Assembly (NCBI GenBank): GCA_042090305.1
Contig: JBELJQ010000032.1
Span: 1-15,596, forward strand
Origin: TMED13 sp042090305
Lineage (GTDB): Bacteria > Pseudomonadota > Alphaproteobacteria > Methylaequorales > Methylaequoraceae
Length of the DNA stretch: 15,596 nucleotides
Reading direction: 5' to 3'
Shown: positions 1-6,359 of the stretch, in pieces
Position numbering within the stretch: the stretch's first letter is position 1
Layout: every line of letters begins with the position of its first letter
The notes under the pieces: generated by a model
Database searches by the model: none
The model's input: only the letters and a program-made list of their open reading frames with translations
Told to the model about the DNA's origin: nothing
Program-made: the position numbers and the translations under genes

Positions 1-38
1 AGGCTCTAAGGTGCAGGGAATCAGTGGCTTTCAGATAG
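1..38. other. Short GC-richer flank beyond the tRNA-Ser 3' end
   Basis: These bases lie directly downstream of the minus-strand tRNA-Ser. By eye about half are G or C, clearly more than the AT-rich DNA elsewhere in the window. No reading frame or convincing hairpin is visible in the part shown. It could be part of an RNA, a tRNA trailer or terminator, or an attachment-site remnant. The window edge prevents a decision. Confidence 0.3.
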
Positions 39-128
39 TGGCGGAGAGACAGGGATTCGAACCCTGGAAGGACTTGCATCCTTGCCGGTTTTCAAGACCG
101 GTGCATTCGACCACTCTGCCATCTCTCC
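39..128 (-). tRNA. tRNA-Ser (anticodon UGA)
   Basis: This is a 90-nt class II tRNA read on the minus strand. The 7-bp acceptor stem pairs GGAGAGA (43-49 in plus-strand reading) with TCTCTCC (122-128). The discriminator is G and the 3' CCA is encoded (39-41). The anticodon arm is CCGGT-CTTGAAA-ACCGG, giving anticodon TGA (plus-strand bases 92-94), which decodes UCA and by wobble other UCN serine codons. A long variable arm (around AAGGATGCAAGTCCTT) and a canonical GGTTCGAATCC T-arm confirm the serine type. The plus-strand frame that runs through it is only the tRNA sequence read backwards. tRNA-Ser genes are common integration targets. Confidence 0.97.
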
Positions 129-137
129 GTCAGGATG

Positions 138-143
138 AGTATA
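138..143 (-). promoter_or_regulatory. Candidate -10 box for tRNA-Ser
   Basis: Read on the minus strand this is TATACT, five of six matches to TATAAT. A start point 7 nt downstream would fall near 131, three bases before the mature tRNA 5' end at 128. No good -35 hexamer is seen at the usual spacing, so the call rests on the -10 box and its position. Confidence 0.4.
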
Positions 144-355
144 CATTGCCGAGAAAAGTTATAATTAAGTCATCTATTTTATTTAGGATAACCAAAAAAA
201 TACTTAACATCAGAAAAAGACAACATGATACTCATTTAAAAAAAGAAAATATAATAAAAAACTTACAATTTCAACATATGATTTTGAGCTATTAAAATAA
301 ATAATGAATTTTAAATTTAAAAAACAGTATGAATTACTTAAAAAATTACTAACTA
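144..355. other. AT-rich intergenic region, no convincing gene
   Basis: The stretch between the tRNA promoter and the first exported-protein gene is extremely A/T-rich, with long A runs. The only small frame starting with ATG is an 18-codon plus-strand one (304-360), rich in Lys and Leu, that ends one base before the next gene. I see no RNA structure or clear repeat. It presumably holds promoters for the divergent tRNA and exported-protein genes. Confidence 0.5.
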
Positions 356-361
356 TATAAT
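356..361 (+). promoter_or_regulatory. Perfect TATAAT abutting the lipoprotein start
   Basis: A perfect -10 consensus sits immediately before the ATG at 362. If it were used, transcription would begin near 368, downstream of that ATG, and translation would have to start at an internal codon such as the in-frame ATG at 374. In DNA this AT-rich it may be chance, and there is no good -35 hexamer. Confidence 0.25.
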
Positions 362-751
362 ATGCATATTTTGATGTTACTTTTGGTGGTTATGATCTCA
401 TCATGCACACCAATGAAATACTCTCATAACTATTTTTTGGATTGTGAGGATAAACATAACGATTTTAAAAATCTTTCTTCATGTGCTTTTGAAGAAATCA
501 AAAAAGATTGTAAAGACAAATCCGATTGTAAACTTAAGAGCAAAAGATTCGTGAAGGTTATTGAAAGACTTCAACTGATGGTTAGTAATAAAGAAATTTC
601 CGATAATGAAGCAATGTTTAGATATTTGAATTTGATTGATATCGAAATATCAAAAAATAAAGATTTGAGATACGGGTATTATCCAGAATATTACAATGAC
701 TATTATTCAAGACGTATGTTACCGATGTATTTAAGAAATAATTTTTATTAA
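362..751 (+). CDS. Putative small lipoprotein of unknown function
   Basis: This 129-residue protein has a hydrophobic N-terminus (residues 3-12) followed by ISSC. Cys15 is in a good lipobox context, so the product is probably a lipid-anchored envelope protein. The mature part has four more cysteines (28, 41, 50, 56), enough for two disulfides in the periplasm. The C-terminus (about 103-129) is unusually rich in Tyr, Arg and Asn. No known domain is recognised. The signal region has no Lys or Arg before its hydrophobic core, which is odd. No in-frame upstream start exists (TAA at 350-352), and no ribosome binding site is visible. An in-frame ATG at 374 would leave an even shorter leader. The next gene begins 11 bases downstream on the same strand, so the two are likely co-transcribed. 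Confidence 0.65.
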   Translation: MHILMLLLVVMISSCTPMKYSHNYFLDCEDKHNDFKNLSSCAFEEIKKDCKDKSDCKLKSKRFVKVIERLQLMVSNKEISDNEAMFRYLNLIDIEISKNKDLRYGYYPEYYNDYYSRRMLPMYLRNNFY

Positions 752-762
752 AACCTATTAAA

Positions 763-1344
763 GTGAAAAGCTTAATATACATAATTATCTTCTTTTTTGC
801 TTTCAATGGAACAAATAGTAACTCATCCAATATAATAAAATTTGAATGTGAATACGATCCAAACTTAATAGAAAAAAAGCAAAAGAATGTTAATTTTAAT
901 AAAAAACAGAAGCTTGACTTGAAAGAAATTTGTAAAAGATTTAAATGTAAAGACGTGGTTGAGGTGAATGTTGAAAAAGCAATAACTGGTGACAAAAATA
1001 AATATCGACTTAGAAATTCATGGTTTAATCACCAAGGAATAATGATAGATGATTTTATTATGACAAAAAATAGTGTGACTATAAATACCTTTGTCTCTCA
1101 AGCATATTATCTAGAGTCCTACAAGATAAATAGATCAACAGGAAAAACAAAAAGAACATTCTATAAATTTGATTATTATGAAATTTTGGAGGATATTAAT
1201 AAAATTGAAAGTGAAACAAACCAAAAGATTACTCTTTACAACGAAAATGGAAAAATATCCTTAAAGACTATAACATTATTTAATTTGAAACCTCAAAAGA
1301 AGATTATTTTCGAGGGAAAATGTATGGAAGGAATAGGAGTATAG
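763..1344 (+). CDS. Putative exported protein of unknown function
   Basis: This 193-residue protein starts at GTG. A Lys at position 2 and a strongly hydrophobic stretch at 4-14 form a signal peptide, with likely cleavage around residues 16-22. The mature part has cysteines at 29, 57, 62 and 187, an even number compatible with two disulfides. Short segments around residues 80-135 look beta-rich, including an INRSTGK turn (122-128), and the protein ends with an EGKC segment. By impression this resembles small secreted proteins common and uncharacterised in SAR11-type genomes, but I cannot name a family. It follows the lipoprotein gene by 11 bases. Its stop is only four bases from the convergent stop of the nuclease gene. 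Confidence 0.7.
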   Translation: MKSLIYIIIFFFAFNGTNSNSSNIIKFECEYDPNLIEKKQKNVNFNKKQKLDLKEICKRFKCKDVVEVNVEKAITGDKNKYRLRNSWFNHQGIMIDDFIMTKNSVTINTFVSQAYYLESYKINRSTGKTKRTFYKFDYYEILEDINKIESETNQKITLYNENGKISLKTITLFNLKPQKKIIFEGKCMEGIGV

Positions 1345-1350
1345 ATTCCT
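1329..1350. terminator. Weak hairpin spanning two convergent stops
   Basis: AGGAAT (1329-1334) pairs perfectly with ATTCCT (1345-1350) around a 10-base loop. The stem covers the ends of both convergent genes (stops at 1342-1344 plus and 1349-1351 minus). There is no strong T tract after it, so it is at best a weak bidirectional terminator. Confidence 0.25.
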
Positions 1351-2131
1351 AATAATCTGTGTTATTAAATGATTGCTTTAAAAAATTTCCATATTCACAA
1401 TTTTCGGAATGATTAGGCCTAAAACTTAATCTTAAGGTTTGATAAATTTGCTTTAGTGTCTCTTCTATCCAATCATAATTAGTTTTATATTCAATGAGTG
1501 TCATCTTGAACTCCATTAAAGCTTTTTCTTTTTTTAAAAAATTATTTTCAGTAAATCTATCTCCATCGCAATATAAAAAAAAACCTACATCATCAACATC
1601 AAATCCTTTTTTCTTCATAATCCAAGCATAAAGATCCATCTGTCTTTTGTATGTTGATTTCCAATAATCATCGAGATTTATTGGGCCATTGTCTTTTTTT
1701 TGAGATGTACTTTTGTAATCAACTATGTGAATTTTCGAGGTCTTTTGGTTGAGCCACACATCATCTAAACCACCTCCAACCCTTAAATTTGTATCAAGGT
1801 GATCAATATGCATTCTGTCTTTTGCACCAAAATGTAAGCTTTGGGTCCATAATTCAAAGTTTTCGTGTTGAAAAGGAATGAGGTGTGAGTATCCTTTACT
1901 GATTAAGAATGGATGGCTTTCTTGTTTTTCTCTATAAAAATCGAAGTCTCTTTTTAATAAAATATCTGTAGCTTCATTGATATTGAAACCTGGTATTGAT
2001 GGAAAAACGATTCCCTCGACTTGTTGCATATAGAAACATGCAGGGCATTTAAAAAAGTTTTCTATTCTAGATCTACTTAGTTCATATGGTTGATCATTAC
2101 TAGGGTTAAATTTTCCTCTATGTCTTTTCAT
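1349..2131 (-). CDS. PD-(D/E)XK nuclease superfamily protein (RecB/Cas4-like)
   Basis: This 260-residue stand-alone protein carries the RecB-type nuclease signature. GGGLDD (119-124) is followed by an IVDYKST core with Asp138 and Lys140 (the D-x-K of the active site) and then the QxxxY motif (Gln164-Tyr168, in QMDLYAW). These residues would bind a divalent metal and cut DNA ends or flaps. Cysteines lie at 29 and 32 (CPAC) near the N-terminus and at 245 near the C-terminus, with Cys188 between. In Cas4 and AddB an N-terminal plus C-terminal cysteine set holds an iron-sulfur cluster, so a metal or Fe-S site is possible, but the spacing (CxxC at the N-terminus) differs from Cas4. No helicase, cas gene or CRISPR array is near. 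The ATG start at 2131 has no evident Shine-Dalgarno sequence. The biological role is unknown, and DNA repair is the default guess. Confidence 0.8.
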   Translation of the reverse strand: MKRHRGKFNPSNDQPYELSRSRIENFFKCPACFYMQQVEGIVFPSIPGFNINEATDILLKRDFDFYREKQESHPFLISKGYSHLIPFQHENFELWTQSLHFGAKDRMHIDHLDTNLRVGGGLDDVWLNQKTSKIHIVDYKSTSQKKDNGPINLDDYWKSTYKRQMDLYAWIMKKKGFDVDDVGFFLYCDGDRFTENNFLKKEKALMEFKMTLIEYKTNYDWIEETLKQIYQTLRLSFRPNHSENCEYGNFLKQSFNNTDY

Positions 2132-2164
2132 TAGTATTTAAGTCTATTATAAAAATTAAAAAAA

Positions 2165-2182
2165 GTTATATTAATCTATAAC
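2165..2182. promoter_or_regulatory. Inverted repeat between nuclease and acuI
   Basis: GTTATA (2165-2170) and TATAAC (2177-2182) form a perfect 6-bp inverted repeat around a 6-base spacer, in the 77-base gap between divergently transcribed genes. It could be an operator or two face-to-face -10-like elements. In AT-rich DNA chance is a serious alternative. Confidence 0.25.
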
Positions 2183-2208
2183 AGAATAAAAATTAAATAA
2201 ACTTTCTC

Positions 2209-3180
2209 ATGAAAAATCAAAAATTTAAAGCATTCGTAGTCCGTGATAAAAATCAAAGTGGTATAGAATCTATGGACCTTGATGAACTAATGTCAGGTAA
2301 TGTATTAGTTAAAGTCAAATATAGTAGTTTGAATTATAAAGATGGACTAGCAGTATTAAATAAAAGTCCTATTATAAGAAGATACCCAATGATTCCAGGA
2401 TCTGATTTTGCAGGAATAGTTGTTAAATCTGACTACAAAAGGTTCAAAAAGGGAGATAAGGTTTTATGTAACGGTTGGGGAATAGGTGAAAAGCATTTCG
2501 GAGGATTTTCTGAATATGCAAGAGTTAATGGTAAATGGTTAATACATCTTCCTAATAAATTTACGTTAGAACAATCGATGATAATTGGAGCGGCGGGTTA
2601 CACAGCTTCGTTATGTGTTCAAGAATTAAAAAAAAAGATTTCTCCATCAAAAGGAGAGGTTATTGTTACAGGAGCTTCAGGTGGTGTTGGATCAATTGCG
2701 GTAAACTTACTATCTAATTTAGGATATAATGTCGTAGCATTTAGTGGAAAAAATTTTGACTATCTAAAAAAACTTGGCGCTAATAAAGTAATAGATCCCA
2801 AGGAATATAGATATAGTAAAAAACCACTATCAAGAGAATTATGGTCTGGAATTATTGACACCGTAGGAGGTGATGTTCTTTCATCATTTCTAACTGAAAT
2901 TAAATATAATGGTATAGCAGTATCAACAGGACTTGCAAAAAGTCATGAGTTAAATACTACTGTTTTTCCATTTATATTAAGAAATATTACACTTTCAGGA
3001 ATTGACTGTGTTTATGCTCCTTATATCAAAAGAGTAAATGCTTGGAAATTCCTTGAGAATTATTTGGATAAAAAAATTCTTAAAAATATTCAAACTTCTA
3101 AAGATTTGACTAAGATCAAGGAAGTTTGCACTAAGATACTTAATCGTCAAGTTATGGGCCGAATTTTAATCAAAATATAG
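2209..3180 (+). CDS. acuI: Acrylyl-CoA reductase (NADPH), AcuI/YhdH family
   Basis: This zinc-free medium-chain dehydrogenase/reductase of 323 residues matches the usual family length of about 325-330. The N-terminal GroES-like half has the family hallmark SSLNYKDGLA (39-48) and IPGSDFAG (62-69). The Rossmann half has TGASGGVGSIA (154-164), which binds the NADPH phosphate and dinucleotide, and later segments DTVGGDVL, STGLA and LSGIDC are typical of YhdH/AcuI. The family reduces acryloyl-CoA to propionyl-CoA, detoxifying acrylate from DMSP cleavage or completing 3-hydroxypropionate reduction. Which substrate applies here is inference, as no DMSP lyase, acyl-CoA ligase or propionyl-CoA carboxylase is in view. 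The ATG is preceded by an A-rich leader without a clear Shine-Dalgarno sequence. cysQ follows 12 bases later, probably as one operon. Confidence 0.88.
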   Translation: MKNQKFKAFVVRDKNQSGIESMDLDELMSGNVLVKVKYSSLNYKDGLAVLNKSPIIRRYPMIPGSDFAGIVVKSDYKRFKKGDKVLCNGWGIGEKHFGGFSEYARVNGKWLIHLPNKFTLEQSMIIGAAGYTASLCVQELKKKISPSKGEVIVTGASGGVGSIAVNLLSNLGYNVVAFSGKNFDYLKKLGANKVIDPKEYRYSKKPLSRELWSGIIDTVGGDVLSSFLTEIKYNGIAVSTGLAKSHELNTTVFPFILRNITLSGIDCVYAPYIKRVNAWKFLENYLDKKILKNIQTSKDLTKIKEVCTKILNRQVMGRILIKI

Positions 3181-3192
3181 AGGTTTCGTCTA

Positions 3193-4011
3193 TTGAAAAT
3201 AAATGCAAATAATTACGCTGAAGTCACAGAAATTCTTAAAGAGATTTCTTCACAGGCTTCAAAAAAGATTAATGAGATTTATAGTGATGACATTAAGGAA
3301 TTTAGAAAAAAAGATAATTCTCCAGTAACTGTTGCCGATATTGAATCAAATAGAATTATAATTGATAAACTTTCAAAAAACTTCAGAAATATAAAGCTAA
3401 TATCAGAAGAATCAAAAGAAAGATCACTTCAAGGAGCAGAAGAATTTTTTCTCATTGATCCTTTAGATGGTACAAAAGAGTTTATAAAAAAAAATGGAGA
3501 ATTTACGGTAAATATTGCTCTGATACAGAAATCCAAAGCTACTTTAGGAATAGTTGAATTACCAGTTAGTTACACACAGTATTATAGTGATGGTAATAAA
3601 TCTTATAAAAAGGTCAAAAATTCGGAAAAAATTATAACCACAGAAAATTTGACAGATTATGTGATTACTATTAGCAGATCTCATCAGGACGATAAAACAA
3701 CTGAATTTATTAAAAATTTAAAAAAAAACACAGACAAACGTGTAAATACTATCGAGGTTGGTTCATCTCTTAAATTTTGTTTAATAGCCGAAGGCTTAGC
3801 TAATTTTTATATAAGAACGGGACATACAATGGAATGGGATACAGCTGCAGGAAATGCAATTCTAAATACTGCAAACGCAAGTATACTTGATACTAATCTA
3901 AATAAACTACAATATGGAAAAGATAATTTTAAAAATCAGGCTTTAGTAGCTTTTACAAAAGATCTTGAAGCGAATATAATTAAAAAGTGCTTATCCGATA
4001 CACATATATAA
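3193..4011 (+). CDS. cysQ: 3'(2'),5'-bisphosphate nucleotidase CysQ
   Basis: This 272-residue inositol-monophosphatase superfamily member is predicted to remove the 3' phosphate from PAP/PAPS, a by-product of sulfate activation and of 4'-phosphopantetheine transfer. Metal-binding motifs are all present: SEES (71-74, Glu73), the DPLDGT core (89-94), and EWDTAAG near the C-terminus (214-220). DGTKEFIKKNGEFTVNIAL is the sequence typical of CysQ rather than of inositol phosphatases. The start is TTG, since no ATG occurs in frame until residue 213. An AGAGG overlapping the acuI stop (about 3179-3183) lies about 9 bases upstream and supports it. The pairing with acuI may be only an operon of convenience. 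Assimilatory sulfate genes are not in the window. Confidence 0.9.
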   Translation: MKINANNYAEVTEILKEISSQASKKINEIYSDDIKEFRKKDNSPVTVADIESNRIIIDKLSKNFRNIKLISEESKERSLQGAEEFFLIDPLDGTKEFIKKNGEFTVNIALIQKSKATLGIVELPVSYTQYYSDGNKSYKKVKNSEKIITTENLTDYVITISRSHQDDKTTEFIKNLKKNTDKRVNTIEVGSSLKFCLIAEGLANFYIRTGHTMEWDTAAGNAILNTANASILDTNLNKLQYGKDNFKNQALVAFTKDLEANIIKKCLSDTHI

Positions 4012-4016
4012 TTTAA

Positions 4017-4032
4017 CATAATATATATTATG
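4017..4032. repeat. 16-bp perfect palindrome 1 in convergent gap
   Basis: CATAATATATATTATG is identical to its reverse complement. It lies just after the cysQ stop in the 75-base gap between the convergent cysQ and atoE genes. It may form an AT-rich cruciform or a weak bidirectional terminator, although it has no loop or U tract. Confidence 0.45.
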
Positions 4033-4039
4033 CGCAAAT

Positions 4040-4055
4040 ATTCAATATATTGAAT
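4040..4055. repeat. 16-bp perfect palindrome 2 in convergent gap
   Basis: ATTCAATATATTGAAT is a second perfect palindrome, seven bases beyond the first. Two uninterrupted 16-bp dyads so close together between convergent genes suggest a function in transcription end formation or protein binding. A/T-rich composition makes chance dyads more likely than usual. Confidence 0.45.
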
Positions 4056-4086
4056 CGTCACCAGCTTATATATTTCATGGTTAAGT

Positions 4087-5451
4087 TTAACCGTATGAGC
4101 CTAAAAGTAATAATGATCCTCCAAATATAAGACCTGTAAAAATAAACACAACAAACGTATAACCCATTATTTGGCGCATATGTAGACCTGCAATAGCAAG
4201 AAGTGGTATTGTCCAAAAGGGTTGAATCATATTTGTCCATTGATCACCATAAGCAACCCCTAAAACAACAAAACTTGGATTAACTCCTAACATCTCTGCA
4301 GCCTCAATCATAACTGGACCTTGAACAGCCCACTGCCCTCCACCTGAAGGAATGAACATATTTACAAGACCTCCAGATAAAAAGGAAAAGAATGGAAGAG
4401 TTTCAGTAGATGAGATTAAAGCAATTTGATTTGCTAATATATTAATCAAACCTGTATCTGCCATAATGCCCATAATTCCAGCATAAAATGGGTACTGTAG
4501 TATTATTGGCCCTACAGTGATAGCAGCGTTATTTACTAATTTTACATAATGGATTGACGAATTACTAAGTAACAAACCCAGACATAAAAAAGTCCAACTT
4601 ACAATATTGAGATCTAAAGAAAAACCTTCTGTGTAAAAGGTATTTAATATAAAAAAAAGAATAATAAAACCAAATAAAAAACTTATTTTTCTATTATTTT
4701 CAATTACTTCTGCGATATTACTAATCTTATTTATACCCTTTTTTTCTTTCTTAAATAACTTTTTTGCATCAACTTCTATAATATTTTTTGAATTCTTCGG
4801 TCTCATTAGTGGGGCTAGTATTGTTATTATCAAAAGTGTAACTAATGCCATAATAATGTTAAAGGAGGAAAAAATAGTCTCTGTAACAGGCAGAACTCCA
4901 ATTTTGTCAATCAATGAGTGATTTTCAGAGGCCACAAACAATGCTGCTGACGAGGAATAGCCCATGTGCCAAATAACATAACCTGAATAAGCTGAGGCAA
5001 CAATCAAAGGGTAATGGACTTTAATTGATTTCTTTTGGCATCCTGTAGCAACGAATTTAGCTATTAAACCTCCTACTATTAAGCCAAATGACCATGCAAA
5101 TAGACTTGCCACACCTGAAACAAATGCTACAAGCGCATAAGCCTGATTAGCTGATGTTGGAAGAGAACCAACTTTGTTTAATAATCTTTCGATAGGATCT
5201 GTATGCGCTAGGGCATGTGCAGTTATCATTATAATACAAATCTGTGCTGTGAAAGTAAAAAGTTTAGGAAGTCCATTACCCCAAGCATTAATAATTTCAA
5301 TACTACTGGAGTCTGTAAAACTAAGTGATAATAAGAAGGTAATAAAGGTGAGTATAATTACAAATAAGAAGGCATCTGGATAACATTTATCAACAAATTT
5401 AACAAATGGTTGAGCAAGGCTATCCAGAGATTTAATTCGTTGCCAAGACAT
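4087..5451 (-). CDS. atoE: Short-chain fatty acid transporter, AtoE family
   Basis: This 454-residue inner-membrane protein has about ten or more hydrophobic segments (for example 26-45, 66-80, 104-138, 194-214, 256-271, 284-296, 312-332 and 431-453). It has the family landmarks FIPSGGGQWAVQGP (366-379) and YGDQWTNMIQPFW (401-413). The family (COG2031) includes E. coli AtoE, linked to uptake of short-chain fatty acids such as acetoacetate and butyrate. A charged cytoplasmic loop (216-255) splits the two halves. The start overlaps the stop of the upstream gene by one base (TAATG), which points to translational coupling. It is the last gene of an mmsA/SMP-30/atoE operon, so the cargo is probably a short carboxylate metabolised through MmsA. 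That cargo assignment is inference. Confidence 0.88.
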   Translation of the reverse strand: MSWQRIKSLDSLAQPFVKFVDKCYPDAFLFVIILTFITFLLSLSFTDSSSIEIINAWGNGLPKLFTFTAQICIIMITAHALAHTDPIERLLNKVGSLPTSANQAYALVAFVSGVASLFAWSFGLIVGGLIAKFVATGCQKKSIKVHYPLIVASAYSGYVIWHMGYSSSAALFVASENHSLIDKIGVLPVTETIFSSFNIIMALVTLLIITILAPLMRPKNSKNIIEVDAKKLFKKEKKGINKISNIAEVIENNRKISFLFGFIILFFILNTFYTEGFSLDLNIVSWTFLCLGLLLSNSSIHYVKLVNNAAITVGPIILQYPFYAGIMGIMADTGLINILANQIALISSTETLPFFSFLSGGLVNMFIPSGGGQWAVQGPVMIEAAEMLGVNPSFVVLGVAYGDQWTNMIQPFWTIPLLAIAGLHMRQIMGYTFVVFIFTGLIFGGSLLLLGSYG

Positions 5452-6341
5452 TAGTCAATTTTTAATGCGATGATTTTTCCTTCAGTCATTATTGGTATTA
5501 TAATCATTTTTTTATCAAGTATAACCTCATGGTCTGCAGCCCCTTTACCGACTTCATTGAGAGTATCAAATTTACCATTCTTTTTAACTAAGTATAGTTT
5601 TCCTCCACTCCAATCAGTTACATAAAAAGATCCATCGCCATCTGATTCAACACCATCTAAGTTACCAATTGGTTTTTTACCTAAGTTCTTAATTTTTTTA
5701 GAATGAATATTTACACTCTTTAAGTTTCCTTGAAGCTCAGGTGTCCCCCAACCTTCCATAACAGCTCCCCAACTTCCAACTACTATACTCTTGCTTTCAG
5801 TATCATAATGCAACCCGTTAGGAGCTAGTTGAGGACTATAAAACCACGAGGGTAATTGACCAAATTGATTTAATCTATAAATAGTATCATTATACGTATC
5901 ACCAACATAGACATTACCATATTCATCATGGGTAGCATCATTTAAACAAACGGCTCCATACGCCTTAAATTTATTAGTAATTTTTCCAGTACTTATTTCG
6001 ATCTCTACTAATTCATCAACATCAGCAGCATATAACTTTTCATTAACTATTGTAAGTCCTTTAGGAGCATTAAGCTTACCAACCCAGTTTAATTCCACAA
6101 TCTTACCATCTAAATCAACTTTGGAAATAAAACCACTTCCATCTTTTTTAAAAGGATGATTTGATATATTTGAGACATATATCATATTAGTTTTTTCATC
6201 AAAAACAGCTGATTCTGGTAAATTGAAAGCTTTCTCAGACTCCCACATTACTTCAAGTTGATTATCTTTAGCAGATAAATTTATGCTTAAAGCAGCAATG
6301 ACTAAAAAGCTGATTGCAAAGATTTTATTAATATTTTTCAT
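5451..6341 (-). CDS. Exported SMP-30/gluconolactonase-like beta-propeller protein
   Basis: This 296-residue protein has a clear signal peptide (Lys2 and Lys6, hydrophobic 8-22, LSA cleavage before Lys25), so it acts in the periplasm. The mature part reads as a six-bladed propeller with repeated strand patterns (MIYVSN, KLYAAD, NVYVGD, SIVVGS, SFYVTD). Residues matching the SMP-30 metal site are visible: Glu43 in LPES, Asn175 in APNG and Asp229 in LDGV, with Asn134 in LND as a further pocket residue. This supports a metal-dependent lactonase or esterase, but SMP-30-like propellers also act on other substrates, so the substrate is unknown. A strong Shine-Dalgarno precedes the ATG, 18 bases after the mmsA stop. 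The atoE start overlaps its stop. Confidence 0.78.
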   Translation of the reverse strand: MKNINKIFAISFLVIAALSINLSAKDNQLEVMWESEKAFNLPESAVFDEKTNMIYVSNISNHPFKKDGSGFISKVDLDGKIVELNWVGKLNAPKGLTIVNEKLYAADVDELVEIEISTGKITNKFKAYGAVCLNDATHDEYGNVYVGDTYNDTIYRLNQFGQLPSWFYSPQLAPNGLHYDTESKSIVVGSWGAVMEGWGTPELQGNLKSVNIHSKKIKNLGKKPIGNLDGVESDGDGSFYVTDWSGGKLYLVKKNGKFDTLNEVGKGAADHEVILDKKMIIIPIMTEGKIIALKID

Positions 6342-6348
6342 TTATTTT

Positions 6349-6355
6349 CTCCTTT
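6349..6355 (-). promoter_or_regulatory. Strong ribosome binding site for the SMP-30-like gene
   Basis: On the minus strand AAAGGAG lies seven bases before the ATG, the clearest Shine-Dalgarno in the window. Most neighbouring genes lack one, so the exported propeller protein may be made at a higher level than its operon partners. Confidence 0.75.
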
Positions 6356-6359
6356 AAAG

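Noticed and set aside
11..295. 94-residue plus-strand reading frame over the tRNA
   Set aside because: It is the tRNA-Ser read on its opposite strand followed by AT-rich spacer, a frequent false gene call.
304..360. 18-codon frame just before the lipoprotein gene as a real peptide gene
   Set aside because: It is too short, has no ribosome binding site, and its Lys/Leu/Phe composition is expected from AT-rich DNA. It is kept only as a possible explanation for the odd downstream start.
618..995. Minus-strand frame opposite the two exported-protein genes
   Set aside because: Its composition (Phe/Ser/Leu-rich with no motif) is typical of an antisense shadow, and the plus-strand frames carry signal peptides and paired cysteines.
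1349..2131. Cas4 of a CRISPR system
   Set aside because: No CRISPR repeats or other cas genes are seen in the window, and the N-terminal CxxC spacing differs from the Cas4 cysteine pattern.
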